From Streptomyces ochraceiscleroticus (lineage in GTDB: Bacteria > Actinomycetota > Actinomycetes > Streptomycetales > Streptomycetaceae): 61,032 nt of DNA. This document shows positions 37,183-45,699 of the stretch, in pieces. The translations under genes and the position numbers were made by a program. The notes under the pieces were generated by a model. The model saw only the letters and a list, made by a program, of their open reading frames with translations. It had not been told where the DNA came from and did not search any database. Numbering within the stretch: position 1 is the first letter of the stretch; every line of letters begins with the position of its first letter. Location of the stretch: the NCBI RefSeq assembly GCF_000720485.1, contig NZ_JOAX01000037.1, forward strand, positions 1-61,032, in the 5' to 3' direction.

Positions 37183-38595
37183 ATGGCCGCCCCGACCAGA
37201 CCGGGCACCGCCGTGCGCGAGGAGAACCCCCGCACGGCCGGCAAGAAGGCCCAGCGCTTCATCGTCGGCATCGCTGCCATTGCCGCCATCGGCGGCGCCC
37301 TGTTCGGCTACGACACCGGAGTCGTCTCCGGCGCGCTCCCCTTCATGGAGGAGCACTTCGGCCTCACCTCCCTCGGGGAAGGCGTCATCACCAGCGCCCT
37401 GCTGATCGGCGCGGCCTTCGGCTCGCTGGCCGGCGGCCGCATGTCGGACCGGCTCGGCCGCCGCAACTCCCTGCTGTGGGCGGGCGCGGTGTTCATCGGG
37501 GGCGCGATAGCGGTCGCACTCGCGCCCTCGGTCGCCTTCATGGTGGTGGCACGCTTCGTCCTCGGCCTCGCCGTGGGCAGCGCGTCCGTCATCACCCCGC
37601 TGTACCTGTCGGAGATCGCCCCGCCGCACATCCGGGGGCGGCTGGTCTCCTTCAACTCCCTGATGATCGTCAGCGGCCAGTTGCTGGCGTACCTCATCAA
37701 CGCGGTGCTCGCGCACTGGGAGGCGTGGCGCTGGATGCTCGGCCTCGCCGCGCTGCCCGCCGTCGCCCTCTTCATCGGCCTGTTCTTCCTGCCGGACACC
37801 CCCCGCTGGTACATGAGCAAGGGGCGTACGGAAGAAGCGGGCGCCGTCCTGCGGCGCACCCTGCCGGCCGGTGAAGTGGACGACGAGCTGGCCCGCATCG
37901 AGCAGGCCCGCGCCCTGGAGGCGGACGCCCAGCGCGGCGCCTGGCAGGAACTGCGTACCCCCTGGGTGCGCCGCATCCTCCTGGTCGGCATCGGCCTGTC
38001 GATCGTCCAGCAGATCACCGGCGTCAACGCGGTCATCTACTTCGCCCCGAAGATCCTGCTGACCACGGGGCTGGGCACGAACGCCGCGATCACCGCGACC
38101 ATCGCGGTCGGCGCGATCTCCGTGCTCGCCACCGCGGTCGGCATGTCACTGATCGACAAGGTCGGCCGCCGCCCGATGCTGATCTGGGGCCTGACGGGGA
38201 TGACCGTCTCCCTGGCCCTGCTCGGCGCGTCCTTCCACCTCCCGCAGTCCACCGGGGTCAGCTATCTCGTGCTCGCCCTGATGGTGCTCTACATGGCCTT
38301 CATGCAGGCCACGCTGAACACCGGGGTGTGGCTGCTGCTCGCCGAGATGTTCCCCCTGAAGGTGCGGGGACTGGCCATGGGCGCGGCGGTGTTCGTGATG
38401 TGGCTCGTCAACTTCGGGGTGGCGCTGCTCTTCCCGGTGCTGCTGGACGCGGCCGGCGCCGCCATCACGTTCTGGCTGTTCGGCGTCATGTGCGTGCTGT
38501 CGCTGGTCTTCTGCAAGCGGTACGCGCCGGAGACCAAGGGCATGGCCCTGGAGGACCTGGAACACGAGCTGCGCAAGGCCGCTACGGGGGCGTGA
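37183..38595 (+). CDS. Sugar/H+ symporter (MFS), probable inositol transporter
   Basis: A 470-residue major facilitator with 12 predicted helices and sugar-porter signatures: GYDTGVVSGAL, DRLGRRNS, PDTPRWYMSKGR, QQITGVNAVIYFAPKI, PETKG. It begins 4 bases after the IolH-like stop and closes the operon, so it is the likely myo-inositol uptake system (IolT role). A 14-bp terminator hairpin follows at 38635. Confidence 0.92.
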   Translation: MAAPTRPGTAVREENPRTAGKKAQRFIVGIAAIAAIGGALFGYDTGVVSGALPFMEEHFGLTSLGEGVITSALLIGAAFGSLAGGRMSDRLGRRNSLLWAGAVFIGGAIAVALAPSVAFMVVARFVLGLAVGSASVITPLYLSEIAPPHIRGRLVSFNSLMIVSGQLLAYLINAVLAHWEAWRWMLGLAALPAVALFIGLFFLPDTPRWYMSKGRTEEAGAVLRRTLPAGEVDDELARIEQARALEADAQRGAWQELRTPWVRRILLVGIGLSIVQQITGVNAVIYFAPKILLTTGLGTNAAITATIAVGAISVLATAVGMSLIDKVGRRPMLIWGLTGMTVSLALLGASFHLPQSTGVSYLVLALMVLYMAFMQATLNTGVWLLLAEMFPLKVRGLAMGAAVFVMWLVNFGVALLFPVLLDAAGAAITFWLFGVMCVLSLVFCKRYAPETKGMALEDLEHELRKAATGA

Positions 38596-38634
38596 CCAGG
38601 GGTACTGCGGGGTGAGAAGGGCTTCTGCTTCTCG

Positions 38635-38667
38635 GAAGGGCCGGGCGAGATGATCGCCCGGCCCTTC
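38635..38667 (+). terminator. Terminator of the plus-strand inositol operon
   Basis: A perfect 14-bp stem: GAAGGGCCGGGCGA (38635-38648), 5-base loop, TCGCCCGGCCCTTC (38654-38667), followed by TCC without a T-run. It is 40 bases after the transporter stop. Confidence 0.85.
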
Positions 38668-38869
38668 TCCGTACGGAAACGGGCGTCCGGGCCGCGTCAC
38701 CGTCGTCACCGTTACGCGGGTCTTCGGTCACAGACCGTCAACAGCCTGCCTCCGCTGCTCAAGGGCGTCGTTGCACCGGGCACAGGGTGAGTGATCGCCA
38801 CGCCGTACGCAGTTCCCCCGCGGGCTCTTTTGGAGCCGCCTGCGTGCGGCCGAGGGAGGTGCGCAGAAC

Positions 38870-39076
38870 ATGACCGACCGGAGGCTCTGGTCGTACAAGG
38901 AGATCGCCGCACACATCCGGGTCCAGCCGGACACCGTGCGCTCCTACCGCAAGCACGGACTGCTGCCCCCACCGGACCTCGTGGAGGGCGGCAAGCCGTT
39001 CTGGTTCGCCGACACCGTGCGGGAATGGGTGACCCGCCGCCCGGGCCACCGGGGCCGGCGCGACCGCGAGGACTGA
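38870..39076 (+). CDS. Small AlpA/MerR-like helix-turn-helix protein
   Basis: A 68-residue single-domain DNA-binding protein: RLWSYKEIAAHIRVQPDTVRSYRKHGLLPPPD is a MerR/excisionase-type winged HTH, followed by GKPFWFADTVREWVTRRP, and a basic tail GHRGRRDRED. GGGAGGT at 38854-38860 is 9 bases before ATG 38870. Similar small proteins are widespread in streptomycete chromosomes and phage remnants; no integrase or att site is visible here. Target unknown. Confidence 0.8.
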   Translation: MTDRRLWSYKEIAAHIRVQPDTVRSYRKHGLLPPPDLVEGGKPFWFADTVREWVTRRPGHRGRRDRED

Positions 39077-39129
39077 GCCCCGCCGACCACCGTCCTTTCA
39101 AGGCCCCGTACCGCCCCCGGTGCGGGGCC

Positions 39130-40212
39130 TCAGTACGGGGCCGCTGCCGTCCCCCGGACCTCCAAGGTCGGCTCCACGAGCTGCCGTTCGGCGGGGCGGT
39201 CCGGACGGTCCATCCGGTCCAGCAGGCACTGCGCGGCCCGCCGCCCCACCTCGTGACTGGCGTTGTTCACGGTCGTCAGCCACAGGTGCCGGATCCGCGC
39301 GAGATACGTGTTGTCGCAGCCGATGAGGGAGAGGTCGCGGGGCACGTCCAGACCCAGCTCCTGCGCCGCCGAGAGCACGCCGACGGCCGCGATGTCGTTG
39401 AACGCGAAGACGGCGGTGGGGCGTTCGACGCCACCCGCGCGGCGGCCCGTACCGCCGGCCGTACCGCCGAGCAGCCGCACGGCCGCCCGGTAACCGCCCT
39501 CCTCGGTCGCGTCGCTGGGTGCCATCAGCACCCGGTCGTCCAGCCCGTGTGCGCGCATCGCCGCTTCATAGCCGCGCCGGCGCAGCTCGCCGACGCTGCC
39601 CTGGCCCATGATGTGGGCGATCCGGCGGTGCCCGAGGGCGATGAGGTGCTCGGTGGCGAGCCGGGCGCCGCGCTCGTCGTCGTTGGCGACGGTGTCCACC
39701 CTGGGCAGCCGCGGGTCATGGGTGCCGGCGACGACGGTCGGCAGCCGCCCGGCGGCCTCCGCGAGCGCGCCGGTGTCCGGCAGCGTGCCCACCGCGACCA
39801 GGCCGTCCACCCGGAGCTCGGCGAACGTACGGGTGAAGTCCTCCCCCGTGCGCCGGTTGAGGCGGCCGTCGGCCATCAGCATCCGCAGGCCGTGCGCGTG
39901 CAGTACGGAGTTCAGGCCGTCCAGCAGCTCGACGAACCAGGGGTTGCGCATGTCGTTGAGGAGCACGCCGACGGTGTGCGTGCGCCGCGCCACGAGGCTG
40001 CGCGCCGCGGCGTTGGGCCGGTAGTCCAGCTCCCGTACCGCTTCCAGCACGGCGGCCCGCTTGGCGTCGCTGACCTGCGGCGAGCCCCGCAGCACGAGCG
40101 AGACCAGCGACTTGGAGACACCGGCGCGCTCGGCGACGCTGCGGATCGTCGGGGGCCTGGCGGCCACGTCCCCCGCCACCGCCCGCCCCGCAGGCTCTTT
40201 GGACCGTTCCAT
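39130..40212 (-). CDS. LacI-family regulator of the 40.4 kb dehydrogenase operon
   Basis: A 360-residue LacI/GalR protein: HTH TIRSVAERAGVSKSLVSLVLRGS (about 22-44), effector domain with VGVLLNDMRNPWFVELLDGL and SLIGCDNTYLARI. It is divergent from the Gfo/Idh gene at 40364. ATG 40212 is preferred because GGAAGGA lies about 9 bases upstream, although an ATG at 40230 is also possible. With ATG 40212 the operator-like TTGGACCGTTCCA (40199-40211) covers codons 1-5, which suggests autorepression through the start site. Confidence 0.88.
   Translation of the reverse strand: MERSKEPAGRAVAGDVAARPPTIRSVAERAGVSKSLVSLVLRGSPQVSDAKRAAVLEAVRELDYRPNAAARSLVARRTHTVGVLLNDMRNPWFVELLDGLNSVLHAHGLRMLMADGRLNRRTGEDFTRTFAELRVDGLVAVGTLPDTGALAEAAGRLPTVVAGTHDPRLPRVDTVANDDERGARLATEHLIALGHRRIAHIMGQGSVGELRRRGYEAAMRAHGLDDRVLMAPSDATEEGGYRAAVRLLGGTAGGTGRRAGGVERPTAVFAFNDIAAVGVLSAAQELGLDVPRDLSLIGCDNTYLARIRHLWLTTVNNASHEVGRRAAQCLLDRMDRPDRPAERQLVEPTLEVRGTAAAPY
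40199..40211. promoter_or_regulatory. Operator-like 13-mer inside the start of the lacI gene
   Basis: TTGGACCGTTCCA is identical to 40323-40335 and overlaps the start codon of the LacI gene. It is a dyad TTGGA-NCGN-TCCA with the central CG usual for LacI-family sites. Because it is coding, identity with the intergenic copy is unlikely to be chance. Confidence 0.55.
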
Positions 40213-40291
40213 GGCGCGAAATCCTTCCATTCACCGCACGAACCCGTCAACGCACGACCACACTCCCCCTCTCCCAAGGGTTGACACCACC

Positions 40292-40301
40292 ATGTAAGGA
40301 C
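40292..40301 (-). promoter_or_regulatory. iol-type element ahead of second inositol dehydrogenase
   Basis: ATGTAAGGAC is the exact reverse complement of GTCCTTACAT found at 34094-34103 in the divergent iol promoter. It lies 5 bases after a possible -35 box TTGACA (40281-40286) and 63 bases before the gene start. Suggests co-control of this gene with the inositol operons. Confidence 0.45.
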
Positions 40302-40322
40302 ATGCAGGGTCCTGGGCAGCGA

Positions 40323-40347
40323 TTGGACCGTTCCAAAAGTTTTTGGA
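40323..40347. promoter_or_regulatory. Overlapping LacI-type dyads before the Gfo/Idh gene
   Basis: TTGGACCGTTCCAA (40323-40336) is a 14-bp operator-like dyad with central CG. Its right half is reused in a second perfect dyad TCCAAAA-GT-TTTTGGA (40332-40347). The pair ends 17 bases before the start codon, so a bound repressor would block RNA polymerase or the ribosome-binding region. Confidence 0.6.
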
Positions 40348-40363
40348 CAAGGGAGTGGCAGCA

Positions 40364-41365
40364 ATGAAGCTCGGCCTCATCGGCACCGGCCGCATCGGCG
40401 CGTTCCACGCCGAGACCCTGAAGACCGTCCCCGGCGTGCACGAGATCGTCGTCGCGGATGCGGATGCCACCCGCGCCTGCGAGTTGGCTGACAAGCTCGG
40501 CCTCCAGGCCGCCGCCTCCCTCGAGGACATGTACGCGGGCGGCCTGGACGGCGTGGTGATCACCGCCGCCACCAGCGCCCACGCCACTCTCATCCACCAG
40601 GCCCTGGACCACGGGGTCCCGGTCTTCTGCGAGAAGCCGGTGGCACTCGACGTCCCCGGCACCCGCACCGTCGTCGAACGCGCCGCGCACAGTCCCGTCC
40701 CCGTACAGATCGGCTTCCAGCGCCGCTTCGACGCGGGCTACAACGCCACCCGTGAGGCGCTGCGCTCCGGCGAGCTGGGCTGGCTGCACACCCTCCGCGC
40801 CTGTACGTCCGACCAGACGCCGCCCCCCGCCGCGTACATCCCCACCTCCGGCGGCCTCTTCCGCGACTGCTCCATCCACGACTTCGACATCCTGCGCTGG
40901 CTGACCGGCCGCGAGGTCGTCTCCGTCTACGCCCAGGGCGCCAACAAGGGCGAGTCCTTCTTCGCCGACGGCGACGACGTGGACACCTGTGCCGCGCTGC
41001 TCCGGTTCGACGACGACACCCTCGCGACCGTCACCGCCACCCGCTACAACGGCGCGGGCCACGACGTCCGCCTGGAGGTCTGCGGCTCCAAGGGCGCCCG
41101 CTTCGTCGGCCTGGACGACCGCGCCCCGATGCCCACCGCCGAGGCCCGGCTCTCCTGGCAGCAGGCCGCCCCGTACGCGACCTTCATGGAGCGCTTCCAC
41201 GACGCGTACGTCACCGAGCTGACCGCCTTCACCGAGGTCGCGGCGGGCCGCGCGGAGAACCCCTGCCCGGCCGCCGACGCCCTCGAAGCGCTCTACATCG
41301 CGGAGGCGTGCGACCGCTCGCGCCGCACCGGCGAGCCGGTCGCGATCGCCGACGTACGCGCCTGA
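40364..41365 (+). CDS. Gfo/Idh/MocA oxidoreductase, inositol dehydrogenase-like
   Basis: A 333-residue oxidoreductase: Rossmann KLGLIGTGRIGAFHAETL, CEKPVALD, IGFQRRFDAGY and the active-site-region DCSIHDFDILRWL. It resembles inositol 2-dehydrogenase/IolG paralogues; scyllo-inositol or another polyol could be the substrate. ATG 40364 follows GGGAG (40351-40355). Controlled by its own LacI neighbour and, from the shared promoter element, perhaps also with the main iol operons. Confidence 0.88.
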   Translation: MKLGLIGTGRIGAFHAETLKTVPGVHEIVVADADATRACELADKLGLQAAASLEDMYAGGLDGVVITAATSAHATLIHQALDHGVPVFCEKPVALDVPGTRTVVERAAHSPVPVQIGFQRRFDAGYNATREALRSGELGWLHTLRACTSDQTPPPAAYIPTSGGLFRDCSIHDFDILRWLTGREVVSVYAQGANKGESFFADGDDVDTCAALLRFDDDTLATVTATRYNGAGHDVRLEVCGSKGARFVGLDDRAPMPTAEARLSWQQAAPYATFMERFHDAYVTELTAFTEVAAGRAENPCPAADALEALYIAEACDRSRRTGEPVAIADVRA

Positions 41366-41379
41366 CCCGCATCGTCGCC

Positions 41380-42261
41380 GTGCTCGGCCTGGGACTCCTC
41401 CCCCTGCTCACCCTCGCGGTGGCCGCGCTGCTGGCGGGCTTCTCCAAGACCGCCCTCAGCGGCGTGGCCGCCGTCAGCGTGGCCCTGTTCGCCGCCGTAC
41501 TCCCCGCCAAGGAGTCCACCGGCGCCCTGCTGCCCCTCCTCCTGGCCGGCGACGTCATCGCCGTACGGACCTACCGCCGCCACGCCGACCGCCCGACCCT
41601 CCGCCGCCTCTTCCCCTCCGTCGCCGCGGGCGTCCTCGCGGGCGTCGCGTTCACGGCCCTCGCCGACGACACCCTCATACGCCGCACCATCGGCGCCCTC
41701 CTCCTGACCATCACGGCCCACCACCTCTGGCAACGCCGCCGCCGAACACCCCCGGCCCGGACCACGCCCCCATCCGCTACCACCGCCTCCGCCACGCCCC
41801 CACCCGGCACAACCGCCTCCCCCACGCCCGCGCCCCCACCCGGTACAGCCGCCTCCGCCAAGCCCGCGACCGCACTCGGTACGGCCATGGACACCACCCG
41901 CCCTCATGCCTCCTCCCTCCGCACCCCCCTCTACGGCCTCATCGCCGGCTTCGCCACCATGGTCGCCAACGCGGGCGGCCCGGCGATGTCCCTCTACCTG
42001 CTCGCCTCAAGGCTCGGCATGCTCGGCTTCCTCGGCACGGCGGCATGGTTCTTCTTCCTGGTGAACGCCTTCAAGCTCCCCTTCAGCGCAGCCCTCGGCC
42101 TGCTGACCCCACACACCCTCCTCCTGGACGCGGCCCTCCTCCCCGCCCTCCTCCTCGGCGCCCACCTCGGCCGCCGCACCATCCACCACCTCAACCAACC
42201 CCTCTTCACCCACCTCACCCTCCTCCTGACCACAGCGGCGGCCCTGAACCTGCTCCGCTGA
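41380..42261 (+). CDS. TauE/SafE-family membrane transporter
   Basis: A 293-residue membrane protein with the TauE/SafE pattern (LAGFSKTALSGVAAVSVALFAAVLPAKESTGALLPLLLAGDVIAV; GLIAGFATMVANAGGPAMSLYLL), a sulfite/organosulfonate exporter family. Its central cytoplasmic loop is an approximately 47-residue Thr/Ala/Pro low-complexity stretch (about residues 121-170). The start is unsure: GTG 41380 is used, but CTG 41362 overlapping the previous stop or GTG 41308 within the previous gene are possible. Its 3' end overlaps an antisense extension of the DedA reading frame. Confidence 0.78.
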   Translation: MLGLGLLPLLTLAVAALLAGFSKTALSGVAAVSVALFAAVLPAKESTGALLPLLLAGDVIAVRTYRRHADRPTLRRLFPSVAAGVLAGVAFTALADDTLIRRTIGALLLTITAHHLWQRRRRTPPARTTPPSATTASATPPPGTTASPTPAPPPGTAASAKPATALGTAMDTTRPHASSLRTPLYGLIAGFATMVANAGGPAMSLYLLASRLGMLGFLGTAAWFFFLVNAFKLPFSAALGLLTPHTLLLDAALLPALLLGAHLGRRTIHHLNQPLFTHLTLLLTTAAALNLLR

Positions 42262-42882
42262 GCGGGCGGCCATACGCCGCACCACCAGGTACTGGACAAG
42301 GGCCGTCGCGCCGCAGACCGCCGCGGAGAGGCCGAGACTCAGAGCGAGGGCGGGGACGAGGGACCTGGTGGCCGTGACGCCGAGGTAGCCGACGCCGACC
42401 GAGTACGAGGCCCAGAGCGTCTCGGCAATCGCACAGCCGAGGACATAACGCCGTACGGGGTACCGGACCAGGCCGGTGGCGAGCGCCGCGGCGACCCGCC
42501 CCGCCGGGAGGAAGCGGACGCCCGCCACGAAGGGCACGCCGTACCGGTCGATCAGCAGGGTCGTGCGCTCCAGGAACAGCCTGCGCCGCGTGCTGCGCCG
42601 CATCCAGCGGCGCGCCGGTCCCCCGAACTTCCGGGCCGCCAAGTGGAGTGCCAGGTCTCCCGCGACCGCGCTGCCCGCGACCGTCAGGAGGACGAGGGGG
42701 AGGTGGAGGGTGCCGTGGGCGGCGAGGACGCCGGCCCAGGCGAGGAGGGCGGAGTTGGGCAGCAGTGGCGGCGCGGTGGTCAGTGCCAGTAGTCCGTACA
42801 TGGCGAGCGCGTTCACGGCGGCCCCGATCCCTCGGCCGGGCGTTCCCTGTGTTCTTCCAGGCTGACCCCATCCCCGCGGCAT
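42007..42882 (-). CDS. DedA-family membrane protein with antisense-overlapping tail
   Basis: Residues 1-215 are a DedA/SNARE-associated-family protein (NSALLAWAGVLAAHGTLHLPLVLLTVAGSAVAGDLALHLAARKFG, ... VPFVAGVRFLPAGRVAAALATG). No stop codon occurs at the usual end; the frame runs another 75 or so residues (EQVQGRRCGQEEGEVGEEG...), all antisense to the 3' end of the TauE gene (42007-42261). The tail is Glu/Gly-rich and looks like a GC-bias shadow, so the true product may have lost its stop codon recently, or an indel lies near 42265. ATG 42882 is the first Met; no clear ribosome-binding site. Confidence 0.65.
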   Translation of the reverse strand: MPRGWGQPGRTQGTPGRGIGAAVNALAMYGLLALTTAPPLLPNSALLAWAGVLAAHGTLHLPLVLLTVAGSAVAGDLALHLAARKFGGPARRWMRRSTRRRLFLERTTLLIDRYGVPFVAGVRFLPAGRVAAALATGLVRYPVRRYVLGCAIAETLWASYSVGVGYLGVTATRSLVPALALSLGLSAAVCGATALVQYLVVRRMAARSAEQVQGRRCGQEEGEVGEEGLVEVVDGAAAEVGAEEEGGEEGRVQEEGVWGQQAEGCAEGELEGVHQEEEPCRRAEEAEHAEP

Positions 42883-42942
42883 GGCCAATTACGTAGGGTT
42901 CGGGTGGGTTTTTCGGCGGCGGTGCGGGATACCCGTGCGTTC

Positions 42943-42959
42943 ATACCCCCTAGGGGTAT
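42943..42959. promoter_or_regulatory. CsoR-type copper operator
   Basis: ATACCCC-CTA-GGGGTAT is a perfect 7+7 dyad with a 3-base centre, the form recognised by the Cu(I)-sensing repressor CsoR. TATAAAGT immediately follows (42957-42964) and could be the -10 box, so the operator would occlude the promoter of copZ-copA. No csoR gene is in the window, so regulation would be in trans. Confidence 0.85.
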
Positions 42960-43008
42960 AAAGTGGTACGTGGAACACCAACAGCCACCCCGGCACTAGG
43001 AGAATCCC

Positions 43009-43242
43009 ATGTCCGCACCGGCCGACCAGCCCGTCACCACCACCTACAAGGTCACCGGCATGACCTGCGGTCACTGTGAGGGCGCAGTGAGGGAAGAGAT
43101 CTCGGAGATCGCCGGTGTCAGCTCGGTCGAGGCGGCCGCCTCGACCGGTCTCGTCACCGTCGTCTCGCAGGCCCCGCTCGACGAGGAGGCCGTGCGCGCC
43201 GCCGTCGACGAGGCCGGCTACGAGCTCGTGGGCCGGGCCTGA
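43009..43242 (+). CDS. copZ: Copper chaperone CopZ
   Basis: A 77-residue heavy-metal-associated domain protein with the Cu(I) site M18-T-C20-G-H-C23. It delivers copper to the P-type ATPase encoded immediately downstream (5-base gap). Length and fold pattern (beta-alpha-beta-beta-alpha-beta) match CopZ. Transcribed from the CsoR-controlled promoter. Confidence 0.95.
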   Translation: MSAPADQPVTTTYKVTGMTCGHCEGAVREEISEIAGVSSVEAAASTGLVTVVSQAPLDEEAVRAAVDEAGYELVGRA

Positions 43243-43247
43243 CCCCC

Positions 43248-45524
43248 ATGCCGGAGACAGCCGTGCAGGCGCAGGTCGAGCTGGCCATCGGCGGCATGAC
43301 CTGCGCCTCGTGCGCCGCGCGCGTGGAGAAGAAGCTCAACCGGATGGAGGGCGTGACCGCCACCGTCAATTACGCGACGGAGAAGGCGCGGGTCGCCTAT
43401 GAGCCGGGCGTCGAGATCGCCGATCTGATCGCCACGGTGGAGCGGACCGGGTACACGGCGCGCGAGCCGCAGCCCGAGCCGGAGCCGACCTCCCCCGCGC
43501 CGGGCGCGCACGAGGAGAAAGAAGCCGGAGCCCAGGAAGGACCCGACGGCGCCCTGGCATCGCTGCGCCAGCGGCTGACCGTCTCGGCCGTACTCGCCGC
43601 GCCCGTGGTCGCGCTGTCGATGATTCCTGTACTGCAGTTCGACAACTGGCAGTGGCTGTGCCTGACGCTGGCCGCGCCGGTCGTCGTCTGGGGCGCGTAC
43701 CCCTTCCACCGCGCTGCCTGGACGAACCTGCGGCACGGCGCCGCCACGATGGACACGCTGGTCTCCCTCGGCACGCTGGCCGCGTTCGGCTGGTCGCTGT
43801 GGGCGCTGTTCTTCGGGCACGCCGGGATGCCGGGGATGCGGCACGGCTTCGATCTGACCGCCCGGCACGGGGACGGCTCGTCCGCGATCTACCTGGAGGC
43901 GGCGGCCGGAGTCACCGCGTTCCTGCTGCTCGGGCGCTATCTGGAGGCCCGCTCCAAGCGGAAGGCGGGCGCGGCGCTGCGCGCCCTGATGGACCTGGGC
44001 GCCAAGGACGTGGCCGTCCTCCGCGACGGGCGCGAAACGCGCATCCCGGTGGACCGGCTGGCCGTCGGCGACCGGTTCGTCGTACGGCCCGGGGAGAAGA
44101 TCGCGACGGACGGGACGGTCGTCGAGGGCTCCTCGGCCGTGGACGCCTCGATGCTCACCGGCGAGTCCGTACCGGTCGACGTGGCGCCGGGCGACGCGGT
44201 GACCGGCGCGACCGTGAACACCGCGGGACGGCTCGTCGTCGAGGCCACCCGCATCGGCGCGGACACCCGGCTCGCGCGGATGGCGCAGCTCGTGGAGGAC
44301 GCGCAGAGCGGCAAGGCCGAAGCGCAACGGCTCGCGGACCGGATCTCGGCCGTCTTCGTGCCGGTGGTACTGGTGATCGCCCTCGCCACGCTCGTCGTAC
44401 GGCTGCTGGTGACCGGCGACGCCACCGCCGCGTTCACCGCCGCGGTCGCCGTCCTGATCATCGCCTGCCCGTGCGCGCTGGGGCTGGCCACGCCGACCGC
44501 GCTGATGGTCGGTACGGGCCGGGGCGCCCAGCTCGGCATCCTGATCAAGGGCCCGGAGGTACTGGAGTCCACGCGCCGGGTCGACACGGTCGTTCTGGAC
44601 AAGACCGGCACGGTCACCACCGGGCGGATGAGCCTGTACGAGGCGGTCCCGGCGGCGGACACGGACGAGAAGACCCTGCTGCGGCTCGCCGGCGCCCTGG
44701 AGCACGCCTCGGAGCACCCGGTGGCCCGGGCGATCGCGGAGGGCGCTCAGAAGCGCGTGGGGGAGCTTCCGGCGGTAGAGCGCTTCGAGAGCGCGGCGGG
44801 CCTGGGCGTACGCGGCACCGTGGACGGCCACGAGGTCGTCGTGGGCCGCGAGCGCCTGCTGACCGCCACGGAGGGTTCCGCGCTCCCCGCCGAGCTCGCC
44901 GACGCCCGGGACCGGGCCGAGGCCGCGGGCCGTACGGCCGTCCTGGTCGCCTGGGACGGGCGAGTACGCGGCGTGCTGTCGGTCGCCGACACCGTGAAGG
45001 ACGGCAGTACGGAGGCGGTCGCGCGGCTGCGGTCGCTCGGGCTGACCCCGGTACTGCTCACCGGCGACAACAAGGCCGTCGCGGCGAGCGTCGCCCGCGA
45101 GGTCGGCATCGACGCCGACCAGGTTTTCGCCGAGGTCATGCCGGAGGACAAGGTCGCGGTGGTACAGCGGCTGCAGGAGCAGGGCCGGTCGGTCGCCATG
45201 GTCGGGGACGGCGTGAACGACGCCGCCGCGCTCGCCCGCGCCGACCTGGGCCTGGCCATCGGTACCGGTACGGACGCGGCCATCGAGGCCGCCGACCTCA
45301 CCCTCGCCCGCGGGGACATCCGGGTAGCGGCCGACGCCATCCGGCTCGCCCGGCGCACCCTGGGGACGATCAAGGGCAACCTTTTCTGGGCGTTCGGCTA
45401 CAACGTCGCGGCCATTCCGCTCGCGGTGGCCGGGCTGCTCGACCCGATGATCGCGGGGGCGGCGATGGCGTTCTCGTCGGTCTTCGTGGTGACGAACAGC
45501 CTGCGGCTGCGGTCGTTCACGTAG
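43248..45524 (+). CDS. copA: Cu(I)-exporting P1B-type ATPase CopA
   Basis: A 758-residue heavy-metal ATPase. One N-terminal metal-binding domain (GMTCASC, C19/C22), an acidic linker (about 64-100), eight predicted helices, the transmembrane copper site C407-P-C409, actuator TGES, phosphorylation site D451-K-T-G-T, and hinge GDGVND (653-658). The C-terminal helices carry the NxxxxYNxxxIP-like [11 protein letters not shown] and [15 protein letters not shown] of Cu(I) pumps. Detoxifies cytoplasmic copper with CopZ. A short duplicated element follows the stop. Confidence 0.96.
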   Translation: MPETAVQAQVELAIGGMTCASCAARVEKKLNRMEGVTATVNYATEKARVAYEPGVEIADLIATVERTGYTAREPQPEPEPTSPAPGAHEEKEAGAQEGPDGALASLRQRLTVSAVLAAPVVALSMIPVLQFDNWQWLCLTLAAPVVVWGAYPFHRAAWTNLRHGAATMDTLVSLGTLAAFGWSLWALFFGHAGMPGMRHGFDLTARHGDGSSAIYLEAAAGVTAFLLLGRYLEARSKRKAGAALRALMDLGAKDVAVLRDGRETRIPVDRLAVGDRFVVRPGEKIATDGTVVEGSSAVDASMLTGESVPVDVAPGDAVTGATVNTAGRLVVEATRIGADTRLARMAQLVEDAQSGKAEAQRLADRISAVFVPVVLVIALATLVVRLLVTGDATAAFTAAVAVLIIACPCALGLATPTALMVGTGRGAQLGILIKGPEVLESTRRVDTVVLDKTGTVTTGRMSLYEAVPAADTDEKTLLRLAGALEHASEHPVARAIAEGAQKRVGELPAVERFESAAGLGVRGTVDGHEVVVGRERLLTATEGSALPAELADARDRAEAAGRTAVLVAWDGRVRGVLSVADTVKDGSTEAVARLRSLGLTPVLLTGDNKAVAASVAREVGIDADQVFAEVMPEDKVAVVQRLQEQGRSVAMVGDGVNDAAALARADLGLAIGTGTDAAIEAADLTLARGDIRVAADAIRLARRTLGTIKGNLFWAFGYNVAAIPLAVAGLLDPMIAGAAMAFSSVFVVTNSLRLRSFT

Positions 45525-45525
45525 G

Positions 45526-45558
45526 AGACTCTGCGGGCAAGCAGAAGACTTTGCGGGC
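45526..45558 (+). repeat. Short direct repeat after copA
   Basis: AGACTCTGCGGGC (45526-45538) recurs as AGACTTTGCGGGC (45546-45558), 12 of 13 bases identical with period 20, starting 1 base after the copA stop. It is one of several duplications found at gene 3' ends in this window, but here the stop codon itself is not copied. Confidence 0.55.
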
Positions 45559-45699
45559 GGACCGTCCCGTCGTGGAACGGAGCTCCCGGGATGCGCGCAG
45601 GGCCCAGGGAGTTCCCGTTCTTCGCGAGTAACTGGGTGGGGTTCTTCACCTGATTGGGGACCTTCACACAGTTCTCACAACCCGCACCGTACCCATACA

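Noticed and set aside
38870..39076. Excisionase of an integrated element
   Set aside because: The HTH is similar, but there is no integrase, tRNA gene or att-like repeat nearby.
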